In this document: piece by piece, positions 54,385 to 63,869 of the stretch
Layout of the letters: each line of letters starts with the position of its first letter
How positions within the stretch are numbered: the first letter of the stretch is position 1
Origin: Pelagibius litoralis
GTDB lineage: Bacteria; Pseudomonadota; Alphaproteobacteria; Kiloniellales; Kiloniellaceae
DNA length: 64,000 nt
Assembly (NCBI RefSeq): GCF_011683915.1
Contig: NZ_JAAQPH010000023.1
Location: forward strand, 30,388 to 94,387
Direction of reading: 5' to 3'
Program-made: the position numbers and the translations under genes
Notes under the pieces: generated by a model
Seen by the model: only the letters and a program-made list of their open reading frames with translations
Databases searched by the model: none
Told to the model about the DNA's origin: nothing

Positions 54385-54666
54385 TCAGTTCTCCATTTTC
54401 GCCTTGATGACGGCGAAGCTCTTTGGGTCGAAATAGGTTTCCATGCGCTTGCCGGCGGCATCGGTGCCGTAGACTTCGTAGCAGCCGTCGTCGACCTTGA
54501 TCTTCTTGATCTTCCAGCCCTCGCCTTCCAGCTTCTTCTGCAAGGCCTCTTTCGGCTGCCACTCCGCTTGCGGTACGTTGCATTTATCGCTGGCAGAGGC
54601 GGCACCCGCCCCCAGGGAAACGGCAAGGGCGGCGGCCAGCGCGGTGGAGAGAACGATCGATTTCAT
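54385..54666 (-). CDS. PepSY domain protein, periplasmic
   Basis: 93 residues from ATG 54666, with AGAGG at 7-nt spacing. Signal peptide MKSIVLSTALAAALAVSLGA to SASDK. The mature part is one PepSY unit: ALQKKLEGEGWKIKKIKVDD, GCYEVYGTDAAGKRMETYFD, with two cysteines (KCNV, DGCY). The PepSY-cytochrome b561 pair next to a QseBC/PhoPQ-like system recurs in proteobacteria; a role in envelope redox or metal handling is suggested. Confidence 0.87.
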   Translation of the reverse strand: MKSIVLSTALAAALAVSLGAGAASASDKCNVPQAEWQPKEALQKKLEGEGWKIKKIKVDDGCYEVYGTDAAGKRMETYFDPKSFAVIKAKMEN

Positions 54667-54708
54667 CAAAATACCTCTTGAGGCTTGTGTTGGGATGCCG
54701 CCTTTATG

Positions 54709-54771
54709 GCTGACGTCGCTGACAGCAACCTGAAAGCGGGCCGTCTCGTTTTTCAGCTTGGCGTCAGCTTG
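54709..54771. promoter_or_regulatory. paired TCAGC boxes between divergent promoters
   Basis: Towards the response regulator: TCAGCTTG-GCG-TCAGCTTG (54753-54760, 54764-54771), an 11-bp-period direct repeat. Towards PepSY (minus strand): GTCAGC-GAC-GTCAGC (54709-54723), a 9-bp period, followed by CATAAA as a possible -10. Paired direct repeats of this period are typical binding sites of OmpR-family regulators. Confidence 0.5.
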
Positions 54772-54836
54772 CTATGGGACATCACCTCTTTCGCGTTTCA
54801 TCGGACGGTCCGGGCGGGCCGCAAGGCAGTCGACAG

Positions 54837-55496
54837 ATGCGGGTTCTATTGATCGAAGACGAGCCGTTTCTGGGCCAGGCGGTGCGCGAGCAGGTTGCCG
54901 CCGACGGTCATGCCGTCGACTGGGTAAAGCGGCTTGACGAGGCGGAGTCCGCTTTGCGCGCGGTCGACTATGGGCTGCTGCTGCTCGATCTCCACCTGCC
55001 TGATGGCCGGGGCCTGGACCTTTTGAAGGCCATGCGTCGCCATGGTGATCGGCGACCGGTGATCATCCTGACGGCGCGCGACCAGATCAGCGACCGCATC
55101 GAGGGGCTGAATGCCGGGGCCGACGACTATCTGGTTAAACCCTTTGACCTCGATGAGCTCAGCGCCAGGGTTGCGGCGGTCTCGCGGCGTTACGGCGGCA
55201 ATCCCAACCCGCTGATTGTGCTCGGTGCGCTGGAGATCGACAAGGCGGCGCGGCGGGTCCGGCGCGACGGCGAGACCGTCGACCTGACCAAACGCGAGTG
55301 GGCCATTGTGGATCTGCTGACCCAGCGTCCCACGGCGGTGGTTTCCAAGGACCAGATCGAAGAGGCGCTTTACGATTTCGACTCCGAGATCGAAAGCAAT
55401 ACCATCGAGGTCTATGTCAGCCGGCTGCGCAAGAAGCTCGGTCGCGAATCGATCCACACGCTGCGCGGCGTCGGCTATCGCCTGGGGGCGGCGTGA
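54837..55496 (+). CDS. OmpR-family response regulator
   Basis: 219 residues from ATG 54837 (MRVLLIEDEPFLGQAVREQV). Receiver domain with acidic pocket EDE, phospho-acceptor aspartate in LLLLDLHLPDGRG near residue 51, Thr in ILTARD and Lys in YLVKPFD; winged-helix output domain from about 125 (LTKREWAIVDLLTQRP, IESNTIEVYVSRLRKKLG). Sequence is QseB/PhoP-like. The stop overlaps the kinase start (GTGA). Confidence 0.93.
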   Translation: MRVLLIEDEPFLGQAVREQVAADGHAVDWVKRLDEAESALRAVDYGLLLLDLHLPDGRGLDLLKAMRRHGDRRPVIILTARDQISDRIEGLNAGADDYLVKPFDLDELSARVAAVSRRYGGNPNPLIVLGALEIDKAARRVRRDGETVDLTKREWAIVDLLTQRPTAVVSKDQIEEALYDFDSEIESNTIEVYVSRLRKKLGRESIHTLRGVGYRLGAA

Positions 55497-56902
55497 GCGA
55501 ACCCGGGAGCTTACCGAAAAGAAAGCCCTGGAGTATTGCGCGGCGTCTCATCTCTGTCCTGACCCTGACCTTCGCAGGGTTTTGGCTCTTGGCGATGATC
55601 GCGGCAGCGGCCATCGTGGATCACGAGATCAACGAGGTTTTCGACAGCGCCCTGCAGGAAACCGCCCAGCGATTGTTCCCGCTGGTTCTCGAAGATATAC
55701 GCCAACACGATGATGCGGGCGGCCGGGGCACTTTGGGCAAGCCCTTGGAGTTCGCTCAGCACGAGGAGTACCTGGTCTACCAGCTGCGTGACGCCCAGGG
55801 CCTGGTACTGAAGCGTTCCCACGATGCGCCGCGCCAGGCCTTTCCCGTTGCTCTGCAAAGAGGTCACGCGGAGGCAGGGGGTTGGCGTTTCTTTACCGAA
55901 CACTACGCATCTTCGGGGCTCTTCCTCCACGTCGGTGAACGGCTGACGCACCGCCGGGAGGCGGTTTTCGAAACGCTTGCCTGGCTGGCGGCGCCTCTGG
56001 GATTGCTCATTCCGCTGGTCGCCATGGCGGTCTTCTGGACCGTCCGCCACAGCCTGGTTCCGGTGGCCGAGGTTCGCGCCGCCATGGACGCCCGCGGCGG
56101 CGCAAACCTCTCGCCGATTTCCGATGCGACCCTGCCCGAGGAACTGTCGCCGATTGTCCAGGATGTGAACAGTCTGCTGGCGCGCCTCGAGCAGGCATTG
56201 GCAAGCGAGCGCGCCTTTGCCACCAACAGCGCCCATGAGCTTCGTACCCCGGTGGCTGCGGCCCTCGCCCAGACTCAGCGTTTGGCGGCCCAACTGGAAA
56301 ACACGCCCGAGCGCTCTCGCGTCGAACAACTCGCCCTTACGCTCAAGCGCCTGAGCGATCTGGTGGAGAGGCTGTTGCAGCTTGCCCGCGCCGAAGCGGG
56401 TATCGCCCGCAGCCGCGAAGCGATCGATGTTCTCCCGGTGCTGAAGCTGGTGGTCGACGAATTCGCACGCAAGGGTGCTGTCGGTGAGCGCCTGAACTTG
56501 GACGACGGCGGCCACCGGCGGCTGATGGCCCGTATAGATATCGACGCTCTTGGAATCATCCTGCGCAACCTGATCGACAACGCCCTTTTTCATGGGACGG
56601 CGGACAAGCCGGTGGAAATCCGGGTCGATGGCAGTGGCGCTATCCATGTGGCCAATGCCTGTACCGTCGTGCCCCCGGCGCGGCTGGCCAGGCTCATGAA
56701 CCGCTTCGAGCGCGGCGGGGCGACGGTGGCGGGCGCCGGGCTCGGTCTTGCCATCGTCGAGGCCCTCCTTTCGCAATCCGGCGGGAGTCTTGAATTGCGC
56801 TCGCCGGCAGCCGGCAGGAACGACGGCTTCGAAGCGGTCCTACGGCTCGACCTTTGTCACTGCGCTGCCGCCAAACAGCCGTATTCAGAAGGCTTCGGTT
56901 AA
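55493..56902 (+). CDS. sensor histidine kinase
   Basis: 469 residues from GTG 55493, overlapping the regulator stop. Membrane helix near 20-42, periplasmic domain to about 155, second helix near 160-185, HAMP-like linker, HisKA with SAHELRTPVAAALAQTQRLA near 245, N box LRNLIDNALFHG near 360, G box GAGLGLAIVEALLSQSGG near 420. It senses a periplasmic signal and phosphorylates the partner regulator. A hairpin at 56900-56935 follows the stop. Confidence 0.93.
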   Translation: MSEPGSLPKRKPWSIARRLISVLTLTFAGFWLLAMIAAAAIVDHEINEVFDSALQETAQRLFPLVLEDIRQHDDAGGRGTLGKPLEFAQHEEYLVYQLRDAQGLVLKRSHDAPRQAFPVALQRGHAEAGGWRFFTEHYASSGLFLHVGERLTHRREAVFETLAWLAAPLGLLIPLVAMAVFWTVRHSLVPVAEVRAAMDARGGANLSPISDATLPEELSPIVQDVNSLLARLEQALASERAFATNSAHELRTPVAAALAQTQRLAAQLENTPERSRVEQLALTLKRLSDLVERLLQLARAEAGIARSREAIDVLPVLKLVVDEFARKGAVGERLNLDDGGHRRLMARIDIDALGIILRNLIDNALFHGTADKPVEIRVDGSGAIHVANACTVVPPARLARLMNRFERGGATVAGAGLGLAIVEALLSQSGGSLELRSPAAGRNDGFEAVLRLDLCHCAAAKQPYSEGFG

Positions 56903-56935
56903 GCGCCAGGATGTGGTTTATAATCCAGGCGCTTA
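56900..56935 (+). terminator. hairpin after the histidine kinase gene
   Basis: TAAGCGCCAGGAT pairs with ATCCAGGCGCTTA (12 of 13 positions), 10-nt loop, starting in the stop codon. No U-run follows, so intrinsic termination is uncertain. Confidence 0.5.
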
Positions 56936-56986
56936 GATGTAGGCAAAGAGCCTTGCCTGGGGTCTTCTCAACGTCGACTATGGGGC

Positions 56987-57526
56987 ATGCAAGAGGTGCT
57001 CTCCGACATCCAGGCGGCCGAGCTTGATCTGGCCGAAGGCCTTGCGCTCTATCCCGATCTTATTCAGGCCCTGAATTATTGGCAGAGCAAGCGGCGCGGT
57101 CGCTTTGCGCCGGCCCGCGAAGATCTCGACCCGACCGAGATGCCCGCGTTGCTGGCGCGCATCATGCTGGCCGATGTGGAACGGGCCGAAGACGGCGCCA
57201 TCGATTTCCTGTATCGGCTGAGCGGTACCGGCATCTGCGATGTGCACGGCTATGATCTGGCGACGCTGCGTCCGCGCGAATTGAGCCCGCCGGACTATGG
57301 CATGCTGCTCCATAGCCACTACTGCACAGCCGTCGAACGCCGCGAACCGCTGGCCCATGTGCTGGCTTTGCGGAGCGATGGGAAGCAGCATTCCTACGCG
57401 CGTATCATCCTGCCGCTTTCGGCTGACGGCGAGACCGTCACCATGCTGTTGATCGTGGACAGCGAAAAACAGAACTCGCTGCACGAGTTCCTCGAAGTGA
57501 TCCGGGTCTACGGGAAGCGGGCCTGA
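56987..57526 (+). CDS. PAS domain protein (PAS_5/PF07310 type)
   Basis: 179 residues, no signal peptide. One PAS domain of the alphaproteobacterial type: ALNYWQSKRRGRFAPAREDL near residue 25, DPTEMPALLARIMLADVE, FLYRLSGTGICDVHGYDL and YARIILPLSADGETVTMLL. Such proteins have no output domain and their role is unknown; ligand or redox sensing is possible. Convergent, 6 bp apart, with the helicase gene. Confidence 0.8.
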   Translation: MQEVLSDIQAAELDLAEGLALYPDLIQALNYWQSKRRGRFAPAREDLDPTEMPALLARIMLADVERAEDGAIDFLYRLSGTGICDVHGYDLATLRPRELSPPDYGMLLHSHYCTAVERREPLAHVLALRSDGKQHSYARIILPLSADGETVTMLLIVDSEKQNSLHEFLEVIRVYGKRA

Positions 57527-57532
57527 CAGACC

Positions 57533-60349
57533 CTATCGATCAAGGAACTCAGTGACCTGCGCCACCGCTTCGGCAAGGCCGACACGCTGCGCCGTGACCG
57601 CTGGCGGGAAAGCGTCCAGCAGGCGTGAGGGCAGGGGGTCGAGCAGTACGAAGACGCCGCGGTCGTCGGCGCGGCGAATCAGGCGGCCATAGGCCTGGCG
57701 CAGCTTCAGGCGGGTCAGCTGTTCGTCGTAGGCGCGCCCGCCGAAGGCCGCCCGCCGCGCCTTGTGAATGATGTCCGGGCGCGGCCAGGGCACCCGGTCG
57801 AAGGCGATGAGGCGCAGCGAGCGGCCGGGCACGTCGACCCCGTCGCGCACCGCATCGGTGCCCAGGAGGCAGGAGTCCTCCTCGGCGCGAAAGATATCGA
57901 CCAGGGTGCCGGTATCCAGGCCGTCGACATGCTGGCTGTAGAGTGCAACGCCCGCCTCGGCCAGGGCCGGTGCGATGCGCTTTTGCACCGCGCGCAGGCG
58001 GGCGATGGCGGTGAACAGCCCCAGCGCCCCGCCGCCGGCGGCCAGTAAAAGGGATCGGTAGGCGGCGGCGAGCTGGTCCAGGTCGCCGCGCTTCAGGTCG
58101 TGGACGATCAGCACCCGGGTCTGGGCGGCATAGTCGAAGGGCGAGGCCAGGCTGAGCCGCGACACCGCCGCCGCCATGTGATCGATACCCAGGCGCCGCT
58201 CGGCCGCCTGCCAGGCTTCGGCCTTGAGATCGCGCTCCGCCTCGGCATCGTTCAGCGCTGATGGAGCAAGGTTCTGGTCGGTCAGGGTGGCGGAGGTGAT
58301 AAGCAGGCCGTGGGCGCTCTGGCCGAGGCTCGCGGCGAAGGGTCGGCTGGGATCGATCCAGTGTCGGTAGAGCCCGACGTCGATGTCGCGTCCGTCCAGG
58401 CGTTCCACGGCAAACCAGTCGCAGAACTCCGGCGGCGTTTCATCCTTCAGGGCGCGCAGCATGTCCTGCCAGGCGGCCAGCGGCAACAGGGCCCGGCCTT
58501 CCAGACCCCCGGCGGCCGCTTCGATCCGCCGCCGGCTGTCGCTGTCCAGTGTTTCCGCATCCTCATCCAGGCGCGCCAGCAACAGGCGGCGCAGCGCCTT
58601 CAGCGGTTGGATCAGTCCGGCCAGGCCGGCGGCCAGGGCGTCGGCGGCCTCCGCCAGGCCATCGACCGGCGGCTGGGCCGGGGCTTCCAGGCTGTAGGGC
58701 TGGTCCTGCCCGCTGCTGCGGGCATAGACCTGCCGGGCCGCCAGGGTCAGGAACTGTTCGCTGGCGCCTTCGGCCCGGCCTTCCTCGATCCGCTGGCGCC
58801 AGCCCTCACCGGCCAGCACCCGTCCCGCCCGCAGCACTTCTTCCAGCGCCTCCAGGGCGGCGGCGTCGTCGGCCAGCAGGTCTTCCAGGCGGCGCTTCAG
58901 GCCGCGCAGCCGGGTGGCGCCGCGCCGGCCACCCTCGGCACCCAGCAGCCAGCGCCGCAGTTCGCGGGATTCGCGGCCGGAAAGATGGGCGGCGAAAGCA
59001 CTGTCCGCCGCTTCGAAAAGGTGATGCCCCTCGTCGAAGACATAGCGGGTCGGCAACTGTCCGTCGTCGCCGCCGCCCATGGCCGCCTGGATCATCACCA
59101 GCGCGTGGTTGGCGACCACGATATCCGCCTGACGGGCCGAGCGCACCGAACGCTCGATGAAGCACTTGCGGTAGTGCTGGCAGGCGGAGTAGATGCACTC
59201 GCCGCGGCGGTCCGCCAGGCCCAGGGTGCGGACCGGGCCGAAGAGATCGGTGAACCAGCCGGGAAAGTCGCCGCCGACCATGTCGCCGTTGCGGGTGCGC
59301 GCCGCCCAGCGGGCCATCAGGCCCAGGGCCACGGCGTCCTGCGGACGGGCGGGCAACTGGCTGACTGCTTCAGCGAGGTTCAGGAGGCAGAGATAATTCT
59401 CCCGCCCCTTGCGGATCACCACCCTGGCGGCGCGCTCGCGGGGTTCGGGGAAGAGCGCGGCGAGCTCGTCGTCCACCTGGCCCTGCAGGTTGCGGGTATA
59501 GGTCGAGATCCAGGCGGCGGCGTTGTTGCGTTCCGCCCAGAGGCTGGCGGCGGCCAGATAGCCCAGTGTCTTGCCGGTGCCGGTACCGGCCTCGGCCAAG
59601 ACCACCTGTGGTTCGCCCTCCACCGCACGCGGGGCAAAGGCGGCCGTTGCCGCGGCGGCATAGTCGGCCTGCTGGGGTCTGGGTTCGGCTTCACCGGTCA
59701 TCAGGCCGGCCAGGACCGCTGCGAGACGGGCGCGGCCTTCCTCCGGTAAAACCGGCTGCGTACCCGGCGCGCCGCGCGGCGGCCGCTCCTCCCATTCCGG
59801 CAGGCGCTCCCAGACCCTGAGGCCCAGATTGCGTTTCGGCAGGACTGCACCACCCTCGCCAAAGCCCAGCGCCGCGATGACGAAGGGACCCCAAAGCCAG
59901 CCGGCCTGGGCCATGGTCCAGGCGATGCCCGGTGCATCCCGGTCCCGCCCGCCACGGGCTGCCAGCTCGCGCAACAGAGCCACGGCGGCCTGGGGCAACA
60001 GGCCGGCCGCCGCCTCCGCATCGGCCGGCTTGGCGAGGCCGAGCGCCGAGGCCAGGCCGTGCGGCGTCGGCGGGCAGAAACTGGCCGGCCTGATAAAGGC
60101 GAAGAGTTCCAGCAGGTCGAGGGCGGGAAAGGGGTCGCAGTCCAGGCGCCGGGCCACTGCCCGGGCATGGCAGACCAGCGGCGGGCGTTGCCGGGCGCGG
60201 GTGGCGGCTTCGCGCCCCGAAAGACTGTGGACTTCACCCTCCAGGTCGATCCAGACCGCCCGCCCGGGTCCAGCCAAAAGAACCGGTGCGGCGGGCAGCC
60301 TGACAAGATCGGGCGGCGGGGAATCAACTGGAACGGATGTAGAACTCAT
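57533..60349 (-). CDS. DinG/XPD-like ATP-dependent DNA helicase with Fe-S cysteines
   Basis: 938 residues from ATG 60349; ATG 60385 is an equally possible start, and the frame open further upstream overlaps the sigma-factor gene and is not coding. Superfamily 2 motifs: Walker A AEAGTGTGKTLGYLAAASLW near 275, DEAH-box variant VFDEGHHLF near 460, motif VI QAYGRLIRRADDRG near 895. Four cysteines in YLCLLNL and ECIYSACQHYRKCF near 340-420 would bind the XPD/DinG-type [4Fe-4S] cluster. The first 250 residues lack an exonuclease signature. Unwinds 5'-tailed DNA or R-loops by family analogy. Confidence 0.85.
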   Translation of the reverse strand: MSSTSVPVDSPPPDLVRLPAAPVLLAGPGRAVWIDLEGEVHSLSGREAATRARQRPPLVCHARAVARRLDCDPFPALDLLELFAFIRPASFCPPTPHGLASALGLAKPADAEAAAGLLPQAAVALLRELAARGGRDRDAPGIAWTMAQAGWLWGPFVIAALGFGEGGAVLPKRNLGLRVWERLPEWEERPPRGAPGTQPVLPEEGRARLAAVLAGLMTGEAEPRPQQADYAAAATAAFAPRAVEGEPQVVLAEAGTGTGKTLGYLAAASLWAERNNAAAWISTYTRNLQGQVDDELAALFPEPRERAARVVIRKGRENYLCLLNLAEAVSQLPARPQDAVALGLMARWAARTRNGDMVGGDFPGWFTDLFGPVRTLGLADRRGECIYSACQHYRKCFIERSVRSARQADIVVANHALVMIQAAMGGGDDGQLPTRYVFDEGHHLFEAADSAFAAHLSGRESRELRRWLLGAEGGRRGATRLRGLKRRLEDLLADDAAALEALEEVLRAGRVLAGEGWRQRIEEGRAEGASEQFLTLAARQVYARSSGQDQPYSLEAPAQPPVDGLAEAADALAAGLAGLIQPLKALRRLLLARLDEDAETLDSDSRRRIEAAAGGLEGRALLPLAAWQDMLRALKDETPPEFCDWFAVERLDGRDIDVGLYRHWIDPSRPFAASLGQSAHGLLITSATLTDQNLAPSALNDAEAERDLKAEAWQAAERRLGIDHMAAAVSRLSLASPFDYAAQTRVLIVHDLKRGDLDQLAAAYRSLLLAAGGGALGLFTAIARLRAVQKRIAPALAEAGVALYSQHVDGLDTGTLVDIFRAEEDSCLLGTDAVRDGVDVPGRSLRLIAFDRVPWPRPDIIHKARRAAFGGRAYDEQLTRLKLRQAYGRLIRRADDRGVFVLLDPLPSRLLDAFPPAVTAQRVGLAEAVAQVTEFLDR

Positions 60350-60517
60350 GGGCGGACTATAACCGCAGGCGGCAAAGCGCGTCATGGTCCTATCTGGGCC
60401 TTGTCCGTAAATTCTTCGCCTTTCGATGCAGCGCTGCACCCTGCCGTCGGTTGCGCTATGCTGGTGCCATGGTGAGGGATCGAACAGCGCCGCGGGCCCG
60501 CGGCAGAGCAGACCTGC

Positions 60518-61072
60518 GTGGGTGACGAAGATGCGGATCTTCCTTCCCTGCTGGAAGGCGACAAGGGCGCGTGGGACCGCTTTGTCGCGCGCCATGCGGC
60601 GGTGATCTTTTCCGCCGTGCGGCGGCGCCTGCTGCCGGCCGGCCGCAACGCCGATGCCGAAGACGTGGTGCAGGATGTCTTCGTCCGGCTTTGCCAGAAG
60701 GACTTTCGCCTGTTGCGCAACTACGATGATCAGCGGGCCAAGATCACCACCTGGCTGACGGTGATCGCCAACTCGGCGGCGATCGACCACCTGCGGCGTC
60801 TGAAGCGCCGGACCGAGGATATCGACAGCCAGCCCGAGGCGGTCCTGGCGGTCGAGCCGGTGATGCCGGAGCGGGTGAAAATTCCCGAAGGGGTGATTTC
60901 GCCCCGCCAGGCCCTGGTCCTGGAACTGCTCTACCGCCGCGACATGACCCCGGCGGAGGCCGGAGCTGTGATGGGGGTGGACCCGCAGACCGTGCGTTCC
61001 ATGCACCACAAGGCCCTGGCGAAGTTACGGGTGCATTTTCAGGCGGAAATGGGTGAATCGGAGGATGTTTAG
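60518..61072 (+). CDS. ECF-type sigma factor
   Basis: 184 residues from GTG 60518. Region 2: NADAEDVVQDVFVRLCQKDF near residue 45 and ITTWLTVIANSAAIDHLRRL near residue 73; region 4 helix-turn-helix: LVLELLYRRDMTPAEAGAVM and VDPQTVRSMHHKALAKLR. Directs RNA polymerase to a small regulon, usually envelope stress. Followed on the same strand by an anti-sigma-like membrane protein and a Spy/CpxP-like protein. Divergent from the helicase gene (168 bp between starts). Confidence 0.88.
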   Translation: MGDEDADLPSLLEGDKGAWDRFVARHAAVIFSAVRRRLLPAGRNADAEDVVQDVFVRLCQKDFRLLRNYDDQRAKITTWLTVIANSAAIDHLRRLKRRTEDIDSQPEAVLAVEPVMPERVKIPEGVISPRQALVLELLYRRDMTPAEAGAVMGVDPQTVRSMHHKALAKLRVHFQAEMGESEDV

Positions 61073-61153
61073 GCGGGGATAGTTTTGTGACTTTCGCCGT
61101 AACACAACCAAGGGTCCAGGGGTGAATCCTGAGGGGAAGAGGTTTTAGGACAG

Positions 61154-61666
61154 ATGAAGGACGACAAAACGAAAGAAGGCGCGGAACTCTGGCAGAAAGC
61201 CAGGGATTCCTGGGCGCCGCGCGAGGGATCAGACACTCAGCAGCCCGATGCCCTGTTGCTGGCGACCTATCTGGAGGGCCGGCTCGGCGAAGCCGAAGCC
61301 GCCGGAATCGAAGCCCGAATGGCCGCCGATCCGGCGTTCCTCGATGAGGTTCTGACGCTGAAGGCGGCCCTGACGGAGGCCCCGCAGCCGGCGCCGGCGT
61401 CGTCGGTTATCGGCGCCCAGGCGCTTCGGGGCGGTGGGGCGAAGTCCCGGACGACGGTGGAAACAACCCGCGAGGGCGGCGATTTCATTTCCCGGCTGTT
61501 TGGTGCCTGGCTGCGCCCGGCGGTGCCGGCCTTTGCCGTGGTCGCGCTGGTGCTGGCCTGCGCCGGGGCCTTTGAGCTGGGCCGCTATCAGTCAGAGCGG
61601 GTCTTGCCGCAGCAGACGGCGGGCTCCGACCTGACCGATCTGCTTGCGCTTGATGAGCTGATCTAG
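61154..61666 (+). CDS. probable anti-sigma factor, single-pass membrane protein
   Basis: 170 residues. The cytoplasmic part carries PDALLLATYLEGRLGEAEAA near residue 30, typical of anti-sigma N-terminal domains but without the HxxxCxxC zinc motif. One membrane helix near 118-140 (VPAFAVVALVLACAGAFELG), short periplasmic tail. No similarity beyond architecture; the call rests on position directly after the sigma gene. Stop TAG lies in CTAG with no repeat beside it. Confidence 0.65.
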   Translation: MKDDKTKEGAELWQKARDSWAPREGSDTQQPDALLLATYLEGRLGEAEAAGIEARMAADPAFLDEVLTLKAALTEAPQPAPASSVIGAQALRGGGAKSRTTVETTREGGDFISRLFGAWLRPAVPAFAVVALVLACAGAFELGRYQSERVLPQQTAGSDLTDLLALDELI

Positions 61667-61678
61667 GGGAAGCCGGGT

Positions 61679-62149
61679 ATGAGCAAGCGACTTTCCTGGT
61701 TTCTGCTGGCGGCTTCCGTGGCCTTGAACCTGTTTTTCCTGGCCGGTCTTGTCTATCCGCAGCTGATCGGCAAGCCGGCTTCGATGATGACCGAAGATCC
61801 GGTCGCCGCAGCGGCGAAGGACTTCGGCCTGGATGCCCGGCAGGTCGCCGGACTGGAGGCGTTGCGCCAGAGCATTGCCGAACGCCGCGCGGCTGCGGGC
61901 GGCGGCTCCAGCGGATTTCGCACCTTGATGATCGAGGCATTGCAGGCACCGGTCTTCGACCGGGCCAGCCTGGAGACGCGCCTGAACGAGCGGCGCCAGG
62001 AACGCGACGGCATGGTGCTGGATATGATGGAAGAGCTGCACGGCTACCTGGCCGGGCTTTCGCCGGACCAGAAGGCGGCCTTTCTGGAACGTTCCAGGGA
62101 GCGGGGGTTTCTCCGGGCGCTGCTCTGGCCCCAGCCCGAGCGGCGTTGA
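61679..62149 (+). CDS. Spy/CpxP-like periplasmic metal-resistance domain protein
   Basis: 156 residues with an uncleaved or cleaved N-terminal hydrophobic segment (WFLLAASVALNLFFLAGLVY). The rest is helical, rich in Arg, Glu and Gln: FGLDARQVAGLEALRQSIAE, RASLETRLNERRQERDGMVL, SPDQKAAFLERSRERGFLRA, matching the metal-resistance/Spy-type heptads. It may sense or chaperone in the periplasm and signal to the anti-sigma factor. Starts 12 bp after the previous stop, so one transcript. Confidence 0.75.
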   Translation: MSKRLSWFLLAASVALNLFFLAGLVYPQLIGKPASMMTEDPVAAAAKDFGLDARQVAGLEALRQSIAERRAAAGGGSSGFRTLMIEALQAPVFDRASLETRLNERRQERDGMVLDMMEELHGYLAGLSPDQKAAFLERSRERGFLRALLWPQPERR

Positions 62150-62240
62150 CGCCTGCGACTCCCAGGCCTAGGGTCGCCCGCAGTTGAGGAACGGCTCCGT
62201 TGGGGCCGTTTTCTCCCGATTTCTTGAAGCGAGCGGAACA

Positions 62241-63824
62241 ATGGCAAACGAGCGGGAACTGGCCGAGGGCGCGCGCGCCTGGCCCTTTGAAGAGGCAAGA
62301 CGAGTCGTAAAGCGCCTGGCCGGCAAGAAACCGGAAAAGGGCTATGTCCTCTTCGAGACCGGCTACGGCCCCTCCGGCCTGCCCCACATCGGCACCTTCG
62401 GCGAGGTGGCGCGCACCACCATGGTGCGTCAGGCCTTTCAGCGCCTCAGCGACCTGCCGACCAAGCTGTTCTGCTTTTCCGACGATCTGGACGGCCTGCG
62501 CAAGGTGCCGGACAACATCCCCAACAAGGAGATGGTGGCCGAACACCTGGGTAAGCCGCTGACCCAGATTCCCGATCCCTTCGGCACCCACGACAGTTTC
62601 GGGGCGCATAACAATGCGCGCCTGCGCGGCTTCCTGGATACCTTCGGTTTCGACTACGAATTCCAGTCGTCGACCGAGTGGTACACCTCCGGGCGTTTCG
62701 ACGAAGCCCTGCTGCAGGTGCTGCGCAACTACGACAAGGTCAAGAACGTCGTGCTGCCGACCCTGGGGCCGGAGCGCCGCGAGACCTACAGTCCCTTCCT
62801 GCCGGTCTGTGCCAAGACCGGACGGGTGCTGCAGGTGCCGGTTCTGGAAACCGACGCCGCGGCCGGCACCATCGTCTATCAGGACGAGGACGGATCCAAG
62901 GTCGAGACGCCGGTCACCGGCGGCCACTGCAAGCTGCAGTGGAAGGCCGACTGGGCGATGCGCTGGTATGCCCTGGGCGTCGACTATGAGATGTCCGGCA
63001 AGGACCTGATCGACTCGGTGAAGCTCGGCAATCAGATCTGCAAGATCCTTGGCGGCCGTCCGCCGGAGGGTTTCAACTACGAGCTTTTCCTGGATGAGGA
63101 TGCCAAGAAGATCTCCAAGTCCAAGGGCAACGGCCTCAGTGCCGAGGAGTGGTTGGCCTACGGGCCGACGGAGAGCCTATCGCTGTTCATGTTCCAGAAG
63201 CCCAGGGCGGCCAAGCGGCTCTACTTCGACGTCATTCCGCGCGCTGTGGACGACTATCTCGCGCATCTGGCGGCCTATAGCGGCCAGGACGAGAAGCGCC
63301 TGGAAAACCCGGCCTGGCACATTCACAACGGTCAGCCGCCGCTGCCGGGTACCAAGCTCAGTTATGGCATGCTGCTGAACCTGGCGAGCGTCTGCAATAC
63401 GGAGGACCCGGCGGTGCTCTGGGGGTTCATCACCCGCTATTCACCCGAGGCAACGCCCGAGGGCGACCCGATGCTCGACCGGCTCGTCGGTTTCGCGCTG
63501 CGCTACTACAAGGATTTCGTGAAGCCTTCAAAGCGCTACCGCGCGCCGAGCGAGGGCGAGCGCAAGGCCCTGGCCGATCTCGTTACGCGCCTGCGCAAAC
63601 TGCCGGGTGACTCCGATGGCGCGGCGATCCAGAACGAGGTCTATGCCGTCGGTAAGGACCACGGCTACGAGAACCTGCGCGACTGGTTCAAGGCGCTCTA
63701 CGAGGTTCTGCTCGGTCAGGAACAGGGTCCGCGCATGGGCTCCTTCATGGCGCTCTACGGCCTCGACGAGAGCCTAACGCTCATCGATCAGGTGCTGGAA
63801 GGCGAAAGCCTGACAGGGTCTTAA
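62241..63824 (+). CDS. lysS: lysyl-tRNA synthetase, class I
   Basis: 527 residues from ATG 62241 ([20 protein letters not shown]). Class I LysRS: ATP site with HIGH-equivalent [14 protein letters not shown] near residue 48 and KMSKS-equivalent [16 protein letters not shown] near residue 290. Charges tRNA-Lys. The class I form is the archaeal/alphaproteobacterial type, supporting the taxonomic placement. About 46 bp after its stop the insertion sequence region begins. Confidence 0.95.
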   Translation: MANERELAEGARAWPFEEARRVVKRLAGKKPEKGYVLFETGYGPSGLPHIGTFGEVARTTMVRQAFQRLSDLPTKLFCFSDDLDGLRKVPDNIPNKEMVAEHLGKPLTQIPDPFGTHDSFGAHNNARLRGFLDTFGFDYEFQSSTEWYTSGRFDEALLQVLRNYDKVKNVVLPTLGPERRETYSPFLPVCAKTGRVLQVPVLETDAAAGTIVYQDEDGSKVETPVTGGHCKLQWKADWAMRWYALGVDYEMSGKDLIDSVKLGNQICKILGGRPPEGFNYELFLDEDAKKISKSKGNGLSAEEWLAYGPTESLSLFMFQKPRAAKRLYFDVIPRAVDDYLAHLAAYSGQDEKRLENPAWHIHNGQPPLPGTKLSYGMLLNLASVCNTEDPAVLWGFITRYSPEATPEGDPMLDRLVGFALRYYKDFVKPSKRYRAPSEGERKALADLVTRLRKLPGDSDGAAIQNEVYAVGKDHGYENLRDWFKALYEVLLGQEQGPRMGSFMALYGLDESLTLIDQVLEGESLTGS

Positions 63825-63869
63825 CGAGCTTCATCGCGGGCCGTTTTCTCCTGCCGTCACCCTCGGACT

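Noticed and set aside
60350..61009. N-terminal extension of the helicase frame
   Set aside because: Overlaps the sigma-factor gene on the other strand and lacks helicase-like sequence; start placed at 60349 or 60385.
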